Below, piece after piece: positions 1 to 9,277 of a DNA stretch of 64,000 bases (positions are counted from its first letter, which is position 1; each line of letters begins with the position of its first letter). Source of the DNA: Halorubellus sp034808145 (GTDB lineage Archaea; Halobacteriota; Halobacteria; Halobacteriales; Natrialbaceae); assembly GCF_034808145.1 (NCBI RefSeq), contig NZ_JAXHGM010000002.1:558001-622000 (forward strand), read 5' to 3'. The notes beneath the pieces are model-generated. The model searched no databases. It was not told where the DNA came from and saw nothing but the letters and a program-made list of their open reading frames with translations. The position numbers and the translations under genes were made by a program.

Positions 1-743
1 AGGAGGTGGCAGTCGCCGGGGACGACGAGGAGGTGGAGTGGGTCGCCGAAGTCGCCGATGGCGAGGTTCGCGAGGGTGTCGGCACGGACGAGTGGGTTGG
101 GGCTGCCGGCGCGGGCGACGACGACGGCGACGAGGTCGGGGTGGTGCTCGGCGAGGCGTTCGGCGGCGACGTCGGCGGTCATGTACTCGTCGCCGTCGCG
201 GACGTCGGCGCCGGCGGTGTCGTCCCCGACCTTGATGTCGAGGAAGACGAGGGTGTGGAGGCCGCGGTCGCGGTTCGCGGTGATGGTGTCGAGGACGCTG
301 TCGGGGACGTCGGTGCCGGCGTGCGCGTACTCGAAGGGGAGCGTGGTCGCCTTCCCGAACCGGTAGTTCTGGAGGCCGGTGAGGGAGGCGGCGGCGGTCT
401 CGGCGGTGACGCCGTGGTGGACGCGGGTGTCGATTCCGCGGTCCTCCGCGCGCAGTCGAAGGTCGGTGTGCGTGGTCGCGATCATGGTGTCGCCGGCGGT
501 ACAGAACGCGACGGATTCGGTCTCGGCGGCGTCCAGTATCGCTTCGGGGTGCTGTTCGACGTCGGCGCGCTCTACGATGTCGATGTCGACGTCGTGGTGG
601 CGTTCGAGGTCGTCGACGGTGGCGCCGAGCAGTTTGCTCGTGTAGCATTCGACGTACGCGCGGTCGGCGTCGCGGAGGGCGTCGCGGCCTTCGACGGTGA
701 TGGAGCGTTCGTCGTAGAGGCCGAGACCGATGAACGTGAGCAT
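1..743 (-). CDS. dph5: Diphthine synthase Dph5 (3' end cut by window edge)
   Basis: This is a SAM-dependent methyltransferase that methylates the modified histidine of elongation factor aEF2 to make diphthine. The minus frame starts at the ATG at 743-741 and stays open to base 1, giving 247 codons with no stop. The translation begins MLTFIGLGLYDERSITVEG, the N-terminus typical of Dph5, and contains the family stretches SVAFCTAGDTMIATTHTDLR and LQNYRFGKATTLPF. It ends at VPGDCHLL, so roughly 10-20 C-terminal residues lie outside the window. It is divergent from trm5, with 124 bases between the two starts. The family assignment is firm; only the extreme C-terminus is missing. Confidence 0.93.
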   Translation of the reverse strand, partial: MLTFIGLGLYDERSITVEGRDALRDADRAYVECYTSKLLGATVDDLERHHDVDIDIVERADVEQHPEAILDAAETESVAFCTAGDTMIATTHTDLRLRAEDRGIDTRVHHGVTAETAAASLTGLQNYRFGKATTLPFEYAHAGTDVPDSVLDTITANRDRGLHTLVFLDIKVGDDTAGADVRDGDEYMTADVAAERLAEHHPDLVAVVVARAGSPNPLVRADTLANLAIGDFGDPLHLLVVPGDCHL

Positions 744-867
744 ACTGTCCGTGTGTGCGTCGGCGGCGTTGAAGCCGTCGGTCCGCGTCGCGATGACGGG
801 TCGGTCGCGGCCGTGAGCGCCGGTGTGGTTCGTCAGGTTGAGGGTGGCGCGTCTCGCTCGTGTCCGT

Positions 868-1854
868 ATGGACGAGCCGTGCGTGCGCGTGGACCGGGAG
901 TCGGGCGAGGAGTCGCGGCAGGTGCTCGCGGACGCGGGCGTGCTCGACGATAGCCGCGAGATCGTCGTCGAGGACGGGACGTTGTTCATCCCGGTGGTGG
1001 ACGCGGACGGCGTCCCGGCGGGGTTCGAGGTGGTGGCGCGTGCGGTGCCCGACCGGGAGACTCAGACGACGCCCGCGGACGTGCTCGGGTTCGAGCCGAG
1101 TTACGAACGCCTCGGTGACGTCGTCATCCTGGACGAGGACGACGACGAGCGCGCTCGCGAGATCGCCGAGGCGATGGTGGCGTCGGACCTGCCCGTCGAG
1201 ACGGTCCTGAATCGAGCGTCGAAGGTGAAGGGCGAGCTCCGGGTGCGCGAGTGGGACGTCCTCGTGGGCGATTCCACGGAGACGGTGCATCGCGAGTACG
1301 GCTGCGAGTACCACCTGGATCTCGCCGAGGTGTACTTCTCGCCGCGGCTCGCGACGGAACGCCATCGCGTGACGAGTCAGGTCGAGCCGGGCGAGCGCGT
1401 CTTCGACATGTTCGCGGGCGTCGGCCCGTTCGTGATTCCGGCGGCCAAGCGCGGGGCGGAGGCGGTCGGCGTCGACCTGAATCCCGTCGCGGTCGAGTAC
1501 CTCAGGGAGAACGCCAGCCGGAACGGCGTCGCGGACCGCGTCACTGCAATCGAGGGGGACGTCCGCAACGTAGCTGCGGGCGAGTACGCGGGCTGGGCGG
1601 ACCGGCTCGTCATGAACCTCCCGCATACGGCGAGCGAGTTCCTCGACACCGCGGCGGTGCTCGCGAGCGACGAGTGCGTCCTCCATCTCTACGACATCCA
1701 GCACGAGGACGACCCGTTCGGTCCGGGCGAGCGCGCCATCCGCGAGGCGTTCGAGCCCGCGTACGACGTGACCGTCGAGACCCGGCACGTCGTGCGTTCG
1801 TACGCGCCCCACGAGCACAACGTCTGCCTCGACGTCCGCCTCGTCTCGACGTAG
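868..1854 (+). CDS. trm5: tRNA (guanine37-N1)-methyltransferase Trm5
   Basis: The product (328 aa) is a class I SAM methyltransferase of the archaeal Trm5/TrmM type, which methylates G37 next to the anticodon in the cytoplasm. Visible motifs are the SAM-binding stretch DMFAGVGPFVIPAAKRGA with the acidic VDLNP strand after it, and the catalytic-loop NLPH. The upstream residues ASKVKGELRVREWDVLVG and YHLDLAEVYFSPRL match the family's D2 region. The ATG at 868 was chosen because the frame upstream to 823 (a GTG) codes for a basic, unconserved stretch. It lies next to dph5 and a tRNA gene, so the segment is translation-related. A minor alternative is a wyosine-pathway paralogue such as Taw2, which is less likely because the NLPH motif is intact. 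Confidence 0.88.
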   Translation: MDEPCVRVDRESGEESRQVLADAGVLDDSREIVVEDGTLFIPVVDADGVPAGFEVVARAVPDRETQTTPADVLGFEPSYERLGDVVILDEDDDERAREIAEAMVASDLPVETVLNRASKVKGELRVREWDVLVGDSTETVHREYGCEYHLDLAEVYFSPRLATERHRVTSQVEPGERVFDMFAGVGPFVIPAAKRGAEAVGVDLNPVAVEYLRENASRNGVADRVTAIEGDVRNVAAGEYAGWADRLVMNLPHTASEFLDTAAVLASDECVLHLYDIQHEDDPFGPGERAIREAFEPAYDVTVETRHVVRSYAPHEHNVCLDVRLVST

Positions 1855-1924
1855 CACGCCCGGCCCGATTCGCAACCCTTATTGCGATTCTCCCGCCATG
1901 ACTGAATGCAGACAGACGCCGTCT

Positions 1925-1996
1925 GCCGGTGTAGCTCAGAGGTAGAGCGATTCCTTCGTAAGGAATAGGCCGAGGGTTCAAATCCCTCCACCGGCT
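1925..1996 (+). tRNA. tRNA-Thr (anticodon CGT)
   Basis: A complete 72-base cloverleaf can be drawn by hand. The acceptor GCCGGTG (1925-1931) pairs with CACCGGC (1989-1995), and the discriminator is T at 1996. The D arm is GCTC/GAGC, the anticodon stem ATTCC/GGAAT encloses loop TTCGTAA, and the T arm is GAGGG/CCCTC with loop TTCAAAT. Anticodon CGT reads ACG, so it is tRNA-Thr. No intron is visible and CCA is not encoded. Confidence 0.96.
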
Positions 1997-2003
1997 TGCT
2001 TTT
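1997..2003 (+). terminator. T-rich stretch just after tRNA-Thr
   Basis: The bases directly after the tRNA read TGCTTTT, a short T-run in an otherwise G+C-rich context. This resembles the oligo-T signals that end archaeal tRNA transcripts. There is no hairpin of its own. Confidence 0.35.
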
Positions 2004-2171
2004 CCGCGACGATCGATGCCCTATAGACGGTCGTCCGCGTTCGTCGGATGCGTCGAATCGTAGCGGACCTGCTGGTTGCTCTCGTCGTGATGCTTTCGTC
2101 GTGAGTGGTACGTGAGGCGGTCGTGTGCTCGTTGCTCCGGGAGAGTCGGGCAGGGTGAGGTCGCGGCGTCG

Positions 2172-3614
2172 TTACGAGTTGACGTTGGTGACGGCGAAGT
2201 AGAAGGTGTCGCGGGTATCGTCGCCGTACTGGAGGGTGGCGCTGATGTAGTTGCCGCTGGGTCTCTCGTCGACGGGGTCGACGGCGAGGGCGACGTTCCC
2301 GCCGTCGTAGAGCTTGAAGTGCGCGGTGGCTTCGGTGCCGGCGTCGAAGACGCCGGGGGTGTCGAGCGCGCGGAGCTCGCCGTCGACGGGGATGGGGTCC
2401 TCGCTGTTGCGGTAGCCGGTGTCGTCGGCGGGGACGATGACCTCGCCGCCGTCGCGCGATATCGTCTCCACCTGGACGTTCGTCTGGAGGGCGAACGCGT
2501 CGACGGTCACCGTCGAGTCGCCGGTGTTCTGGACGGTGAACTCGAGCTTCTTCTGGCCGCTGGTGTTGGTGCTGGTGCGGGTGACGTCCGCGGCCTGTCC
2601 GGTCTGGGTGTCCGAGCCGGGTTCGGCTTCGGCGTCGGGGTTCGTCTCGACGATGGTGCCGGAGGCGCCGACGGCGATGTCGTTGCCGTCGGTGTCGACG
2701 ACGGCCGTGAGGCCCTGGCCGTTCGGCGTCTCGTCGCGCCCCCACTCGCCGGATTCCTGGTCGAAGACGGCGCCGGCGTCCCCGACGGCGTAGCCGTCGT
2801 CGTCGGTCTTCTCGATGTCGCGGAGGCTGGGTTCGCCGACCTTCGTGCGGAACCACTTCGGCGTCCCCTCGCTGTCGGGCTTGTAGCGGTAGACGACGCC
2901 GCTGCCGGCGGCGACGTGGACGTCGTCCTTCGCGTCGGAGTCGACGCCGTACAGCGAGACGTCGGCGTCGGCGATACCGGTCTTGTTCCACGTGGTGCCG
3001 TCGCCCGTATAGAAGACGTTCGCGTTGCCGTTCACGAGGTGGCCGGTGCGCGGGCCGTGGAAGTCGATGGCCTGGATGGCGGCGCCCTGGCCGACGGCGA
3101 CGTAGTTCCACGTGCCGGTCGCGCCGTTCTCGAAGCTGTAGTGGACGCTCCCGGAGTCACCGGCGACGTAGACGTTCGCCTCGTCGCTGTCGCCGGTGAC
3201 GGCGACGTCGTTGAAGTTGTTCGTCGAGTCGTTGGGCGCGGAGTGAGATTCGAGGTTCCCGGTCTCGACGTCGTACTCGCCGATTGCGCCGCTCGCGCCG
3301 ACGAACCACAGGCGTTTGCCGTCGTCGGTGACGTCGGCGCCGTACAGCGAGTTCCCGTTCCCGGTCGGGCCGCCGTCGACGACCTTCCGCCAGCCGTCCT
3401 GGGTGCGTTCGACGACGACGCCGGCGCCGCCGACGGCGAAGGCGTTCGCGGCGGTCGTCTCGACGTCGTGGAGCGTGACGTCGACGGGGCTCTTCGTGGA
3501 CTCCCACGTTCCGGGGTCGGCCGCCGTGGTCGTGGTGCCGAGGGCGGTGGCGGTCGCGGTTGCGGCGCTCAACTGGAGGAACCGTCGTCGCGTCGATGAC
3601 TGGTTCGCTGTCAC
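2172..3614 (-). CDS. Tat-exported beta-propeller protein
   Basis: The product (480 aa) is secreted. Residues 1-35 form a Tat signal with the twin-arginine core STRRRFLQL followed by an Ala/Thr-rich hydrophobic stretch. The body has repeated blades of the YCF48/WD-like kind, with recurring GxxGxVxxxxDG patterns such as AVGGAGVVVERTQDGW, FVGASGAIGEYD and YVAGDSGSVHYSF. The last ~150 residues look like a beta-sandwich (LEFTVQNTGDSTVTVDAFALQ). I chose the GTG at 3614 over the GTG at 3629 because it puts the RR motif close to the N-terminus and leaves an AT-rich TATA-like element about 30 bases upstream. The ligand is unknown. The gene is monocistronic. Confidence 0.8.
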   Translation of the reverse strand: MTANQSSTRRRFLQLSAATATATALGTTTTAADPGTWESTKSPVDVTLHDVETTAANAFAVGGAGVVVERTQDGWRKVVDGGPTGNGNSLYGADVTDDGKRLWFVGASGAIGEYDVETGNLESHSAPNDSTNNFNDVAVTGDSDEANVYVAGDSGSVHYSFENGATGTWNYVAVGQGAAIQAIDFHGPRTGHLVNGNANVFYTGDGTTWNKTGIADADVSLYGVDSDAKDDVHVAAGSGVVYRYKPDSEGTPKWFRTKVGEPSLRDIEKTDDDGYAVGDAGAVFDQESGEWGRDETPNGQGLTAVVDTDGNDIAVGASGTIVETNPDAEAEPGSDTQTGQAADVTRTSTNTSGQKKLEFTVQNTGDSTVTVDAFALQTNVQVETISRDGGEVIVPADDTGYRNSEDPIPVDGELRALDTPGVFDAGTEATAHFKLYDGGNVALAVDPVDERPSGNYISATLQYGDDTRDTFYFAVTNVNS

Positions 3615-3920
3615 GACCGTACCGTTCACCGGTCGAGTAATGAAAGACGTCGCTAATTTGTCTGGGAGCTGCCTGTTCTTGCGGGTTGTTCACAAGCTGT
3701 TTCGGGCCCGTGCGGTGGCTTCCCCGGGTACTGTGTCTTCGAGAACGGTCGAACACCGTCATTGGGTTGACATCGAAGCAGGCGGGTGCGATGGCCAGTG
3801 GCGTCCAGTTCGGGAGCGCGTGGTGTCGACGGGACAGGTGGCTGGACGTCGGTCGAGCGACGTCACTGCAGGCGTCGTCACGAGCGAGGAGAACGGTGTT
3901 CGACGGCGGTACGGCGGTCG
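3615..3920. other. Intergenic region, 306 bases, no gene seen
   Basis: This lies between two minus-strand genes. Near 3640-3652 an AT-richer patch (TAATGAAAG on the plus strand) is the likely promoter of the beta-propeller gene. Short plus-strand frames here carry no recognisable protein features. I see no RNA gene or long repeat. Confidence 0.5.
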
Positions 3921-4193
3921 TCAGCTCCTGTTGTAGAGGTAACGGGCGCCGTTGACCACGAGGAGGACCGCACTGAAGACGAAGCTCATGAAGACGAGCG
4001 ATGCGACCATCCCGAACAGGACCTGTCCGAAGCGACCGCCGAGCCAGCCCATCGTCGCGTTCGCGCCGATGATGAGTGCGAGCAACCCGAAGCAGATGCC
4101 CACGAAGATCGCGACCGGCCGGATCCACGTGTTCTGGCTTAAGAACCCTTCCTCGTACTCGTTGGGCTCCGCGGTGCGTGATTGGGTACTCAT
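3921..4193 (-). CDS. Small two-helix membrane protein
   Basis: The product (90 aa) has a polar N-terminus (about residues 1-22) followed by two strongly hydrophobic segments, roughly 25-45 (IRPVAIFVGICFGLLALIIG) and 58-82 (QVLFGMVASLVFMSFVFSAV), and a short basic tail. I do not recognise the family. A TTATGCC-like element on the minus strand about 28 bases before the ATG at 4193 supports a leaderless transcript and the chosen start. The next gene on this strand upstream is uridine kinase, which ends 95 bases away. Function unknown; a small integral membrane protein is all the sequence shows. Confidence 0.75.
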   Translation of the reverse strand: MSTQSRTAEPNEYEEGFLSQNTWIRPVAIFVGICFGLLALIIGANATMGWLGGRFGQVLFGMVASLVFMSFVFSAVLLVVNGARYLYNRS

Positions 4194-4288
4194 AGGGAAG
4201 AATACTCACACCGAACGGCATAAGTGATGTGGAATCTCGCATCCGCGTCGAACCGCCCGCCTGCTGCCGGTCTCCCGCGTCGGCGCGC

Positions 4289-5014
4289 TCACTCCTCGGC
4301 GTCCTCGTCCGGGGAGGGCGTGACGGTCGTGCGGTCGCCGTCGGTGTCGGCGACCTCGACCGGGTTGCGCTCCCATTCGCTCGCGAGTCCCTGCGCGACG
4401 CCGCTGCGTTCGACCTCGACCTTCTCGGTGAGGAGGTTCACCGCGGTCTGGTTCGCGCCCTCGGGGATGATGATGTCGGCGTGCTTCTTCGTCGGGGCGA
4501 CGAACTGCTCGTGCATCGGTTTGACCGTGCCGAGGTACTGGTCGATGACGCCTTCGAGATCGCGGTCGCGGTCGATGACGTCCCGGCGGATGCGGCGGAG
4601 GATGCGGACGTCGGCGTCGGTCTCGACGTAGACCTTGAGGTCGCAGCGGTCGGTGACGGCGTCGTCGTAGAGCGCGAAGATGCCTTCGACGACGATGACG
4701 TCCGACGGTTCGACGTGAACGGTCTCGTCCTTGCGGTTGTGGATCGTGAAGTCGTACTGGGGCATCTCGATCGGTTGTCCCATGAGGAGGGCGTCGAGGT
4801 GCTCCATGAGGAGGTCCCACTCGAACGCGTCGGGGTGGTCGTAGTTCACGTCCTCGCGCTCGTCCATCTCGAGGTGCGAGAGGTCGTGATAGTAGTTGTC
4901 GATGGGGATCCTGGTCACGGCCTCGCCGACGGAATCGGCGACCTCGCGGGCGACGGTGGTCTTGCCCGCGCCCGTGCCGCCCGCGATCCCGATGACGAAC
5001 GAGGGGATGGTCAT
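4289..5014 (-). CDS. udk: Uridine kinase Udk
   Basis: The product (241 aa) is a P-loop kinase that phosphorylates uridine (and usually cytidine) in pyrimidine salvage. The Walker A motif GGTGAGKT lies at residues ~11-18, followed by the substrate-binding segments IPIDNYYHDLSHLEMDER and YDHPDAFEWDLLMEHLDAL and the lid arginines RILRRIRRD. It is about 30 residues longer than the bacterial enzyme through an acidic C-terminal tail. The ATG at 5014 fits the family N-terminus; the open frame continues upstream to 5962 but codes there for an arginine-rich shadow of the opposite gene. It is divergent from the gene starting at 5132. Confidence 0.92.
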   Translation of the reverse strand: MTIPSFVIGIAGGTGAGKTTVAREVADSVGEAVTRIPIDNYYHDLSHLEMDEREDVNYDHPDAFEWDLLMEHLDALLMGQPIEMPQYDFTIHNRKDETVHVEPSDVIVVEGIFALYDDAVTDRCDLKVYVETDADVRILRRIRRDVIDRDRDLEGVIDQYLGTVKPMHEQFVAPTKKHADIIIPEGANQTAVNLLTEKVEVERSGVAQGLASEWERNPVEVADTDGDRTTVTPSPDEDAEE

Positions 5015-5131
5015 CTCTGCTCGATGAACGGGCGGGCAGGGTCTTGAACGTGGCCTTCTCCCGGCAGCGCGGCGGCGACGGCGGGATGGCGACCCGCGAC
5101 GCTTACCCGTGTGGCGCGCCGAGTGGCGGGC

Positions 5132-5773
5132 GTGACGGCAGACGACCGACGATCGGACGTACCGGCAGAGGTGGAGACGTTCCGCGTGTACGAGAGCGCT
5201 CGTCGCGGTGACGCGTTGGCGTTCGTTCGCGTGCCGGCGGACCCGACGACGGACGAACCGGGCGCGTACGAGGTGACGGAGATCGCTCGCGACGGCCACG
5301 ACGCGGACGGCGTCGCGGACCTGCGTCCTGGTGCGGTCGTGTCCGCGGCCCTTGACTGGCAGACCGAGCCGCCGACGGTCGCGGCTCTGGAGCCGGTCCG
5401 GGACACGCGGTTCTCGTTCGCGCGGGAGGTCACGGGGTTGTTCGAGGCGGCGCGGGAGACGTGGGCGGAGGCGAAGCGCCGTGGCGAGGGCGTGAACTCG
5501 CGCGTGACGCGGAACACGGACGGCGCGGAGAACGGCGCGCTGTACACGTTCGCTGAACAGCCGGGAGAGCGCGACCTCTTCGAGGAGTTCCGGACGGGCG
5601 CTCGCCCGCTCGACCCGCTGTTGGCGCGCGTCGACGCCGGCGACCGCGACGGCGGGGCGCGCGAGGTCTTCGTGCTCGACCCGGTCGACGAGCGCTGCGT
5701 CGTCGTGTACGTCGCGCTCGACCGCGACGGGATGCTCTCGTCCACGGTCCGCGACACGTACGACGTCGCCTAG
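5132..5773 (+). CDS. Conserved haloarchaeal hypothetical protein
   Basis: The product (213 aa) is soluble and acidic with no signal or membrane segment. It begins with VETFRVYESARRGDALAFVRV and ends in a beta-rich segment EVFVLDPVDERCVVVYVALDRDGML. It resembles a haloarchaea-only protein family I have seen annotated only as a domain of unknown function; I do not give it a role. The GTG at 5132 is preferred over the GTG at 5111 because a TTAC element lies about 28 bases before it, the usual haloarchaeal leaderless spacing. It is divergent from udk. Confidence 0.72.
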   Translation: MTADDRRSDVPAEVETFRVYESARRGDALAFVRVPADPTTDEPGAYEVTEIARDGHDADGVADLRPGAVVSAALDWQTEPPTVAALEPVRDTRFSFAREVTGLFEAARETWAEAKRRGEGVNSRVTRNTDGAENGALYTFAEQPGERDLFEEFRTGARPLDPLLARVDAGDRDGGAREVFVLDPVDERCVVVYVALDRDGMLSSTVRDTYDVA

Positions 5774-5816
5774 AGCCGTCGCCGCGCGCCTCGAGGTTCT
5801 CGGCGGTGGCGTCGTG

Positions 5817-6302
5817 CTACGGCGCGAACCGACTCGCTCCCGGGAGTGCGGACAGGTCGAGTGGCGACCACGTGCGGGCGGTGACGGCGTCCAGCGTCTG
5901 GAGGCCGCCGACGGCCGTGAGTGCGTACCCGAGGAGGACGACCGGCGCGTTCGGTTCCGCACGACAGGTACCGACGCTCCCGCCGTAACGGATCACGTTA
6001 CGCACTGGGTCGTAGGTGAAGTACCACCCCTCGCCCGCGGCCTGCAGGCAGCCACCGCCGGCGACGACGCCGCCGACGAACGCGAGCACGCCGACGGGAA
6101 GGAGGAGCGTCGGGAGCACGAGTCGGTATCGCTCGGTCGCGACCGCGGCGACGAACGGGAGCGTCGCGGCACCGATGGCGTACGGGAACAGGTAGAGCTC
6201 GTGGCCCCAGCGCGTTCCGTACGTCAGGAGGACGAGGAGTGCGAGCAGGGGGGCGGTAGCGGTGGCGGCGAGCGCGACGCCGGCGAGCTGTCGACGGTTC
6301 AC
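5817..6302 (-). CDS. Four-helix membrane protein, unknown
   Basis: The product (161 aa) is predicted integral membrane with about four hydrophobic segments: LAGVALAATATAPLLALLVLL, LYLFPYAIGAATLPFVAAVA, LVLPTLLLPVGVLAFVGGVV and APVVLLGYALTAVGGLQTL. Two cysteines in the loop before the last segment (GGGCLQAA and GTCRAE) could form an extracellular pair. I start at the GTG at 6302 because the frame upstream to 6356 is basic and lacks a promoter-like element. The family is not recognised. It is convergent with the preceding plus-strand gene. Confidence 0.68.
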   Translation of the reverse strand: MNRRQLAGVALAATATAPLLALLVLLTYGTRWGHELYLFPYAIGAATLPFVAAVATERYRLVLPTLLLPVGVLAFVGGVVAGGGCLQAAGEGWYFTYDPVRNVIRYGGSVGTCRAEPNAPVVLLGYALTAVGGLQTLDAVTARTWSPLDLSALPGASRFAP

Positions 6303-6453
6303 GTCTCGACAAGCCGACACCTGGCGGTGAAAACCTTCTGCCGCGTCACGTCGCACGCGACCATCGCACCCCGTCAGTCGACGGTGCGGAGGCGGGGTCG
6401 CAGTCGGTCAGTTGGCGGGCTCGCAGTCGGTCAGTCGACGGGGTCGCGGTCGG

Positions 6454-7689
6454 TCAGTCCCCGTAGTCGAACCGGCGGACGGTGCCGTCGGCGTAGATGA
6501 CGAACACCTCCTCGCGGCCGTCGTCGTCGACGTCTGCAAGGACGGGCGCGGCGAACACGCGGTCGTCGTGCCCGACGTTCGCGAGCGTCCGGCCGGTCTC
6601 GGGGTCGAGGACGGCGACGGTCGCGTCGTTCGCGGCGACGACGAGCTCCTCGCCGCCGTCGCCGTCGACGTCGCCGGCGACGGGCGGAGGCATCATCTGG
6701 ACGGCGTCGCTCGCGACCGTCGTCTCCCAGACGACGTCGCCGGTGGTGGCGTTCAGTCGCGCGACCGTGCCGTCGTCGCTCGCGACGAACGCACCCGCGC
6801 CGGCGTCGTCCCGGAGCACGGCGCTCGTCGCGGTCAGGTCGCTGCGGGTCGTCGTCCACGCGCGCTCGCCGGTGCCGTCGACCGCGAACACCGACCCGGT
6901 CGGCGTGCCCGCGTAGAACTCGGTGACGCCGTCGTCGTCCGCGTCGCCGTGCCCGAGCCACGTCACCGCCTCGCCGTCGAGGGAGACGTTCCAGTCCACG
7001 CCGCCGTCCGCGGTGTAGGCGGTCATCGCGCCGGTGCTGTCGGCGACGACGACCTCGATGCGGCCGTCGGCGTCCACGTCGTCGACGACCGGCGACCCCC
7101 AGACGTAGCCGTCGCGGTCGTCGCGCCACGCCACGCCGCCGTCGGCCTCGAGCACCTGGACGAGGCCGCGGGAGTCGACGACGACGACCTCGGGCGCGGC
7201 GTCGCCCGTGACGTTCGCGACGACGGGTCTCGTGTACCCGTACGCCGAGAGCTCCCACTCGCGCTCGACCTCGCCGCCGGGCGCGTACGCGACGACGACG
7301 CGCTCGGTCGTGGTCGCGAGCACCTCCGTGGTGCCGTCCCGGTCGTAGTCCGCGACCGCGACGTCCGCGACCGCGTGCACCGTGCAGTTCGCGCTCGGGA
7401 CGCGGTCGCGCCACGTCTCGCCGCCGTCCGCGGCGTCGAACGCGACGAGCGCGCACGCGTCCACCGCTCGCGTGGAGCTGACGGGTGCGAACACGCGGGG
7501 TTCGCCGCCGACGACGCCGACGGCGGGCTCGTGGTGGTTGTTGTCCGAGGGGACCGCGGAGTCGCTCGTCCACGTCGTCGCCAGGTCGCTGCCGTCCTGC
7601 TCGACGAGCGCGCCGGTCGCGCCGAGGAGGACGGCGCCGGCGAGGCTCGCGAGGACGACCGCGACCGCGGCGACGGTGACCGCTCGCAT
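6454..7689 (-). CDS. Membrane-anchored FG-GAP/PQQ-like beta-propeller
   Basis: The product (411 aa) has an N-terminal hydrophobic segment (MRAVTVAAVAVVLASLAGAV) that acts as a signal or anchor, then about seven propeller blades. Blades repeatedly contain calcium-binding-like acidic loops of the form DxDxDGxxE, for example DYDRDGTTEVL, DVDADGRIEVV, DADDDGVTEFY, DVDGDGGEELV and DVDDDGREEVF, as in FG-GAP/VCBS proteins, interleaved with PQQ-type segments such as VDGTGERAWTT. It is probably extracellular and calcium-stabilised; the ligand is unknown. The ATG at 7689 was chosen because it starts the signal helix. It is divergent from the polytopic membrane protein, with 103 bases between starts. 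Confidence 0.85.
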   Translation of the reverse strand: MRAVTVAAVAVVLASLAGAVLLGATGALVEQDGSDLATTWTSDSAVPSDNNHHEPAVGVVGGEPRVFAPVSSTRAVDACALVAFDAADGGETWRDRVPSANCTVHAVADVAVADYDRDGTTEVLATTTERVVVAYAPGGEVEREWELSAYGYTRPVVANVTGDAAPEVVVVDSRGLVQVLEADGGVAWRDDRDGYVWGSPVVDDVDADGRIEVVVADSTGAMTAYTADGGVDWNVSLDGEAVTWLGHGDADDDGVTEFYAGTPTGSVFAVDGTGERAWTTTRSDLTATSAVLRDDAGAGAFVASDDGTVARLNATTGDVVWETTVASDAVQMMPPPVAGDVDGDGGEELVVAANDATVAVLDPETGRTLANVGHDDRVFAAPVLADVDDDGREEVFVIYADGTVRRFDYGD

Positions 7690-7792
7690 GCCCAGGCGTC
7701 GGGGGCGCACGGGGATAAGCGCCCCCTCTCGACCGCGGTGTTCGATGCGCGAACCACGGCGCACTTGTACCGCGCTCCCGGATGGTCGACCG

Positions 7793-9277
7793 ATGCAGGA
7801 ACGCGGCCCAGGGCGATGCGGTTCCGGCGACCGTCGGTCGGACGGACGTGGGTCCCGTCGCCGCGGCCGTCGCGGCCGCCGCGCGCTCGCGGCGCTGTTC
7901 GCGCTCGCGACGCTGTCGGCGCTCGCCGGGGTGGCGAGCGCGCACGGGACGGCGGTGGAGACGCCGCCCGTCCCGGTCCCGGCGCTCGTCGCGGGCGCGG
8001 CGCTCGCGGTCGGTGGAACGGCGGTCGGCCTCGCGGTCGGCCCGGACCCGCCGACGGGACGCGTCCGTCTCGGGTCGCTCGACGCCGACGTGGTCCGTGC
8101 GTTCGCGGTCGCGGTCCGCGCTCTCGCCGTCGTCGCGCTCGCGGCCGCGGTCGTCTCCGGGCTCACGAGCCGTGCCGCCGTGACGTTCGCGGAGATACTC
8201 GTCTGGCCGGTGCTGTTCAAGGGGTCGCTCGTCGTCGCCGCGGCCGTCGGGTCGCCGTGGCGACTGCTCTCACCGTGGCACGTCGCGTACGACGCGCTCG
8301 CAGCGCTGGAAGGCGGGGAGCTGGGTGCGCGCGAGTACCCCGACCGGCTGGGGTCGTGGCCGGCGGTCCTCGGTCTCGTCGCCGTCGTCGGCGTCGCCGA
8401 GAACCTCACCGTCGTCCCCGACGACGGCCGACTCACGGTCGTCGTCCTCGCCGCGTACGCGTTCGCGATGCTCGCGCTCGCGCTCGCGTTCGGCCGGGAC
8501 GCGCTCGACCGCGCCGACGCCTTCGCCGTGCTCTACCGGCTCGCCGGCCGCGTCGCCCCGGTCGCATTCGAGCGCGAACCGGGGCCGGACGGGGAGCGCG
8601 TCGTCGCCGTCCTTCGACCGCCGTGGGTCGGGAGCGCGCGCCCACTCCCGGACGTCGCAACCGCGGCGTTCGTCGTCGTCGCCGCGGCCACCGTCACGTT
8701 CGACGGCGCCGTCGAGACGACCGTCGCCGCGCGCGCACTCGCCGCACTCGGCTCGCTCGTCGGCGCGTACGCCGGCCTCGCGATCTACGTCGGGTTCCTC
8801 GCCGCGTTCCTCGCTGGCGCGGTCCTCGTCCGCCGCGCCGTCTCGGTCGCCGCGGGGACGCCAGCGAGCCCCGACGGCGGCACCACGACCGCGCCCGGCG
8901 GCGCGGACGAGGTCGTCGACGCCGAGGGCGTCCTCCGCTACCTCGCCGCGACGCTACTACCGATCGCGGTCGCGTACGACGTCGCGCACAACTACCCGTA
9001 CGTGCTCGTGAACGCCACCCGGCTCGTCGAACGCGCTTTCGGCGCGGCCGGCGTCCCGCTCGCGGTGGACGCGTCGAGCGCGCTCGCACCGGTCGCGGTC
9101 TGGGCGACCCAGGTCGCGCTCGTCGTCGGCGGGCACCTCGTCGCCGTCGTCGCCGCGCACCTCGCGACCGAGCGCGCGTTCCCCGACGCCCGTCGCGCCC
9201 GCCGAGGGCACGCGCCACTGGCCGCCCTCATGGTCGCGTACACCGTCGCGTCCCTCTACGTGCTCGCCGCACCGTGA
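7793..9277 (+). CDS. Polytopic membrane protein near metal-type lipoprotein
   Basis: The product (494 aa) has a basic N-terminus and roughly 9-11 hydrophobic segments separated by short loops (for example LAALFALATLSALAGVASAHG, LVAGAALAVGGTAVGLAVG, AFAVAVRALAVVALAAAVVSGL, FVGFLAAFLAGAVLVRRAV-type helices). Conserved-looking polar positions inside helices include AYDVAHNYPYVLVN near residue 400 and GGHLVAVVAAHLATE near 440, with histidines that could bind metal or haem; this is inference. The family is not recognised. The ATG at 7793 has a TTGTAC element about 29 bases upstream. It is followed at 9424 by a P19-like lipoprotein, which suggests a shared envelope role. Confidence 0.78.
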   Translation: MQERGPGRCGSGDRRSDGRGSRRRGRRGRRALAALFALATLSALAGVASAHGTAVETPPVPVPALVAGAALAVGGTAVGLAVGPDPPTGRVRLGSLDADVVRAFAVAVRALAVVALAAAVVSGLTSRAAVTFAEILVWPVLFKGSLVVAAAVGSPWRLLSPWHVAYDALAALEGGELGAREYPDRLGSWPAVLGLVAVVGVAENLTVVPDDGRLTVVVLAAYAFAMLALALAFGRDALDRADAFAVLYRLAGRVAPVAFEREPGPDGERVVAVLRPPWVGSARPLPDVATAAFVVVAAATVTFDGAVETTVAARALAALGSLVGAYAGLAIYVGFLAAFLAGAVLVRRAVSVAAGTPASPDGGTTTAPGGADEVVDAEGVLRYLAATLLPIAVAYDVAHNYPYVLVNATRLVERAFGAAGVPLAVDASSALAPVAVWATQVALVVGGHLVAVVAAHLATERAFPDARRARRGHAPLAALMVAYTVASLYVLAAP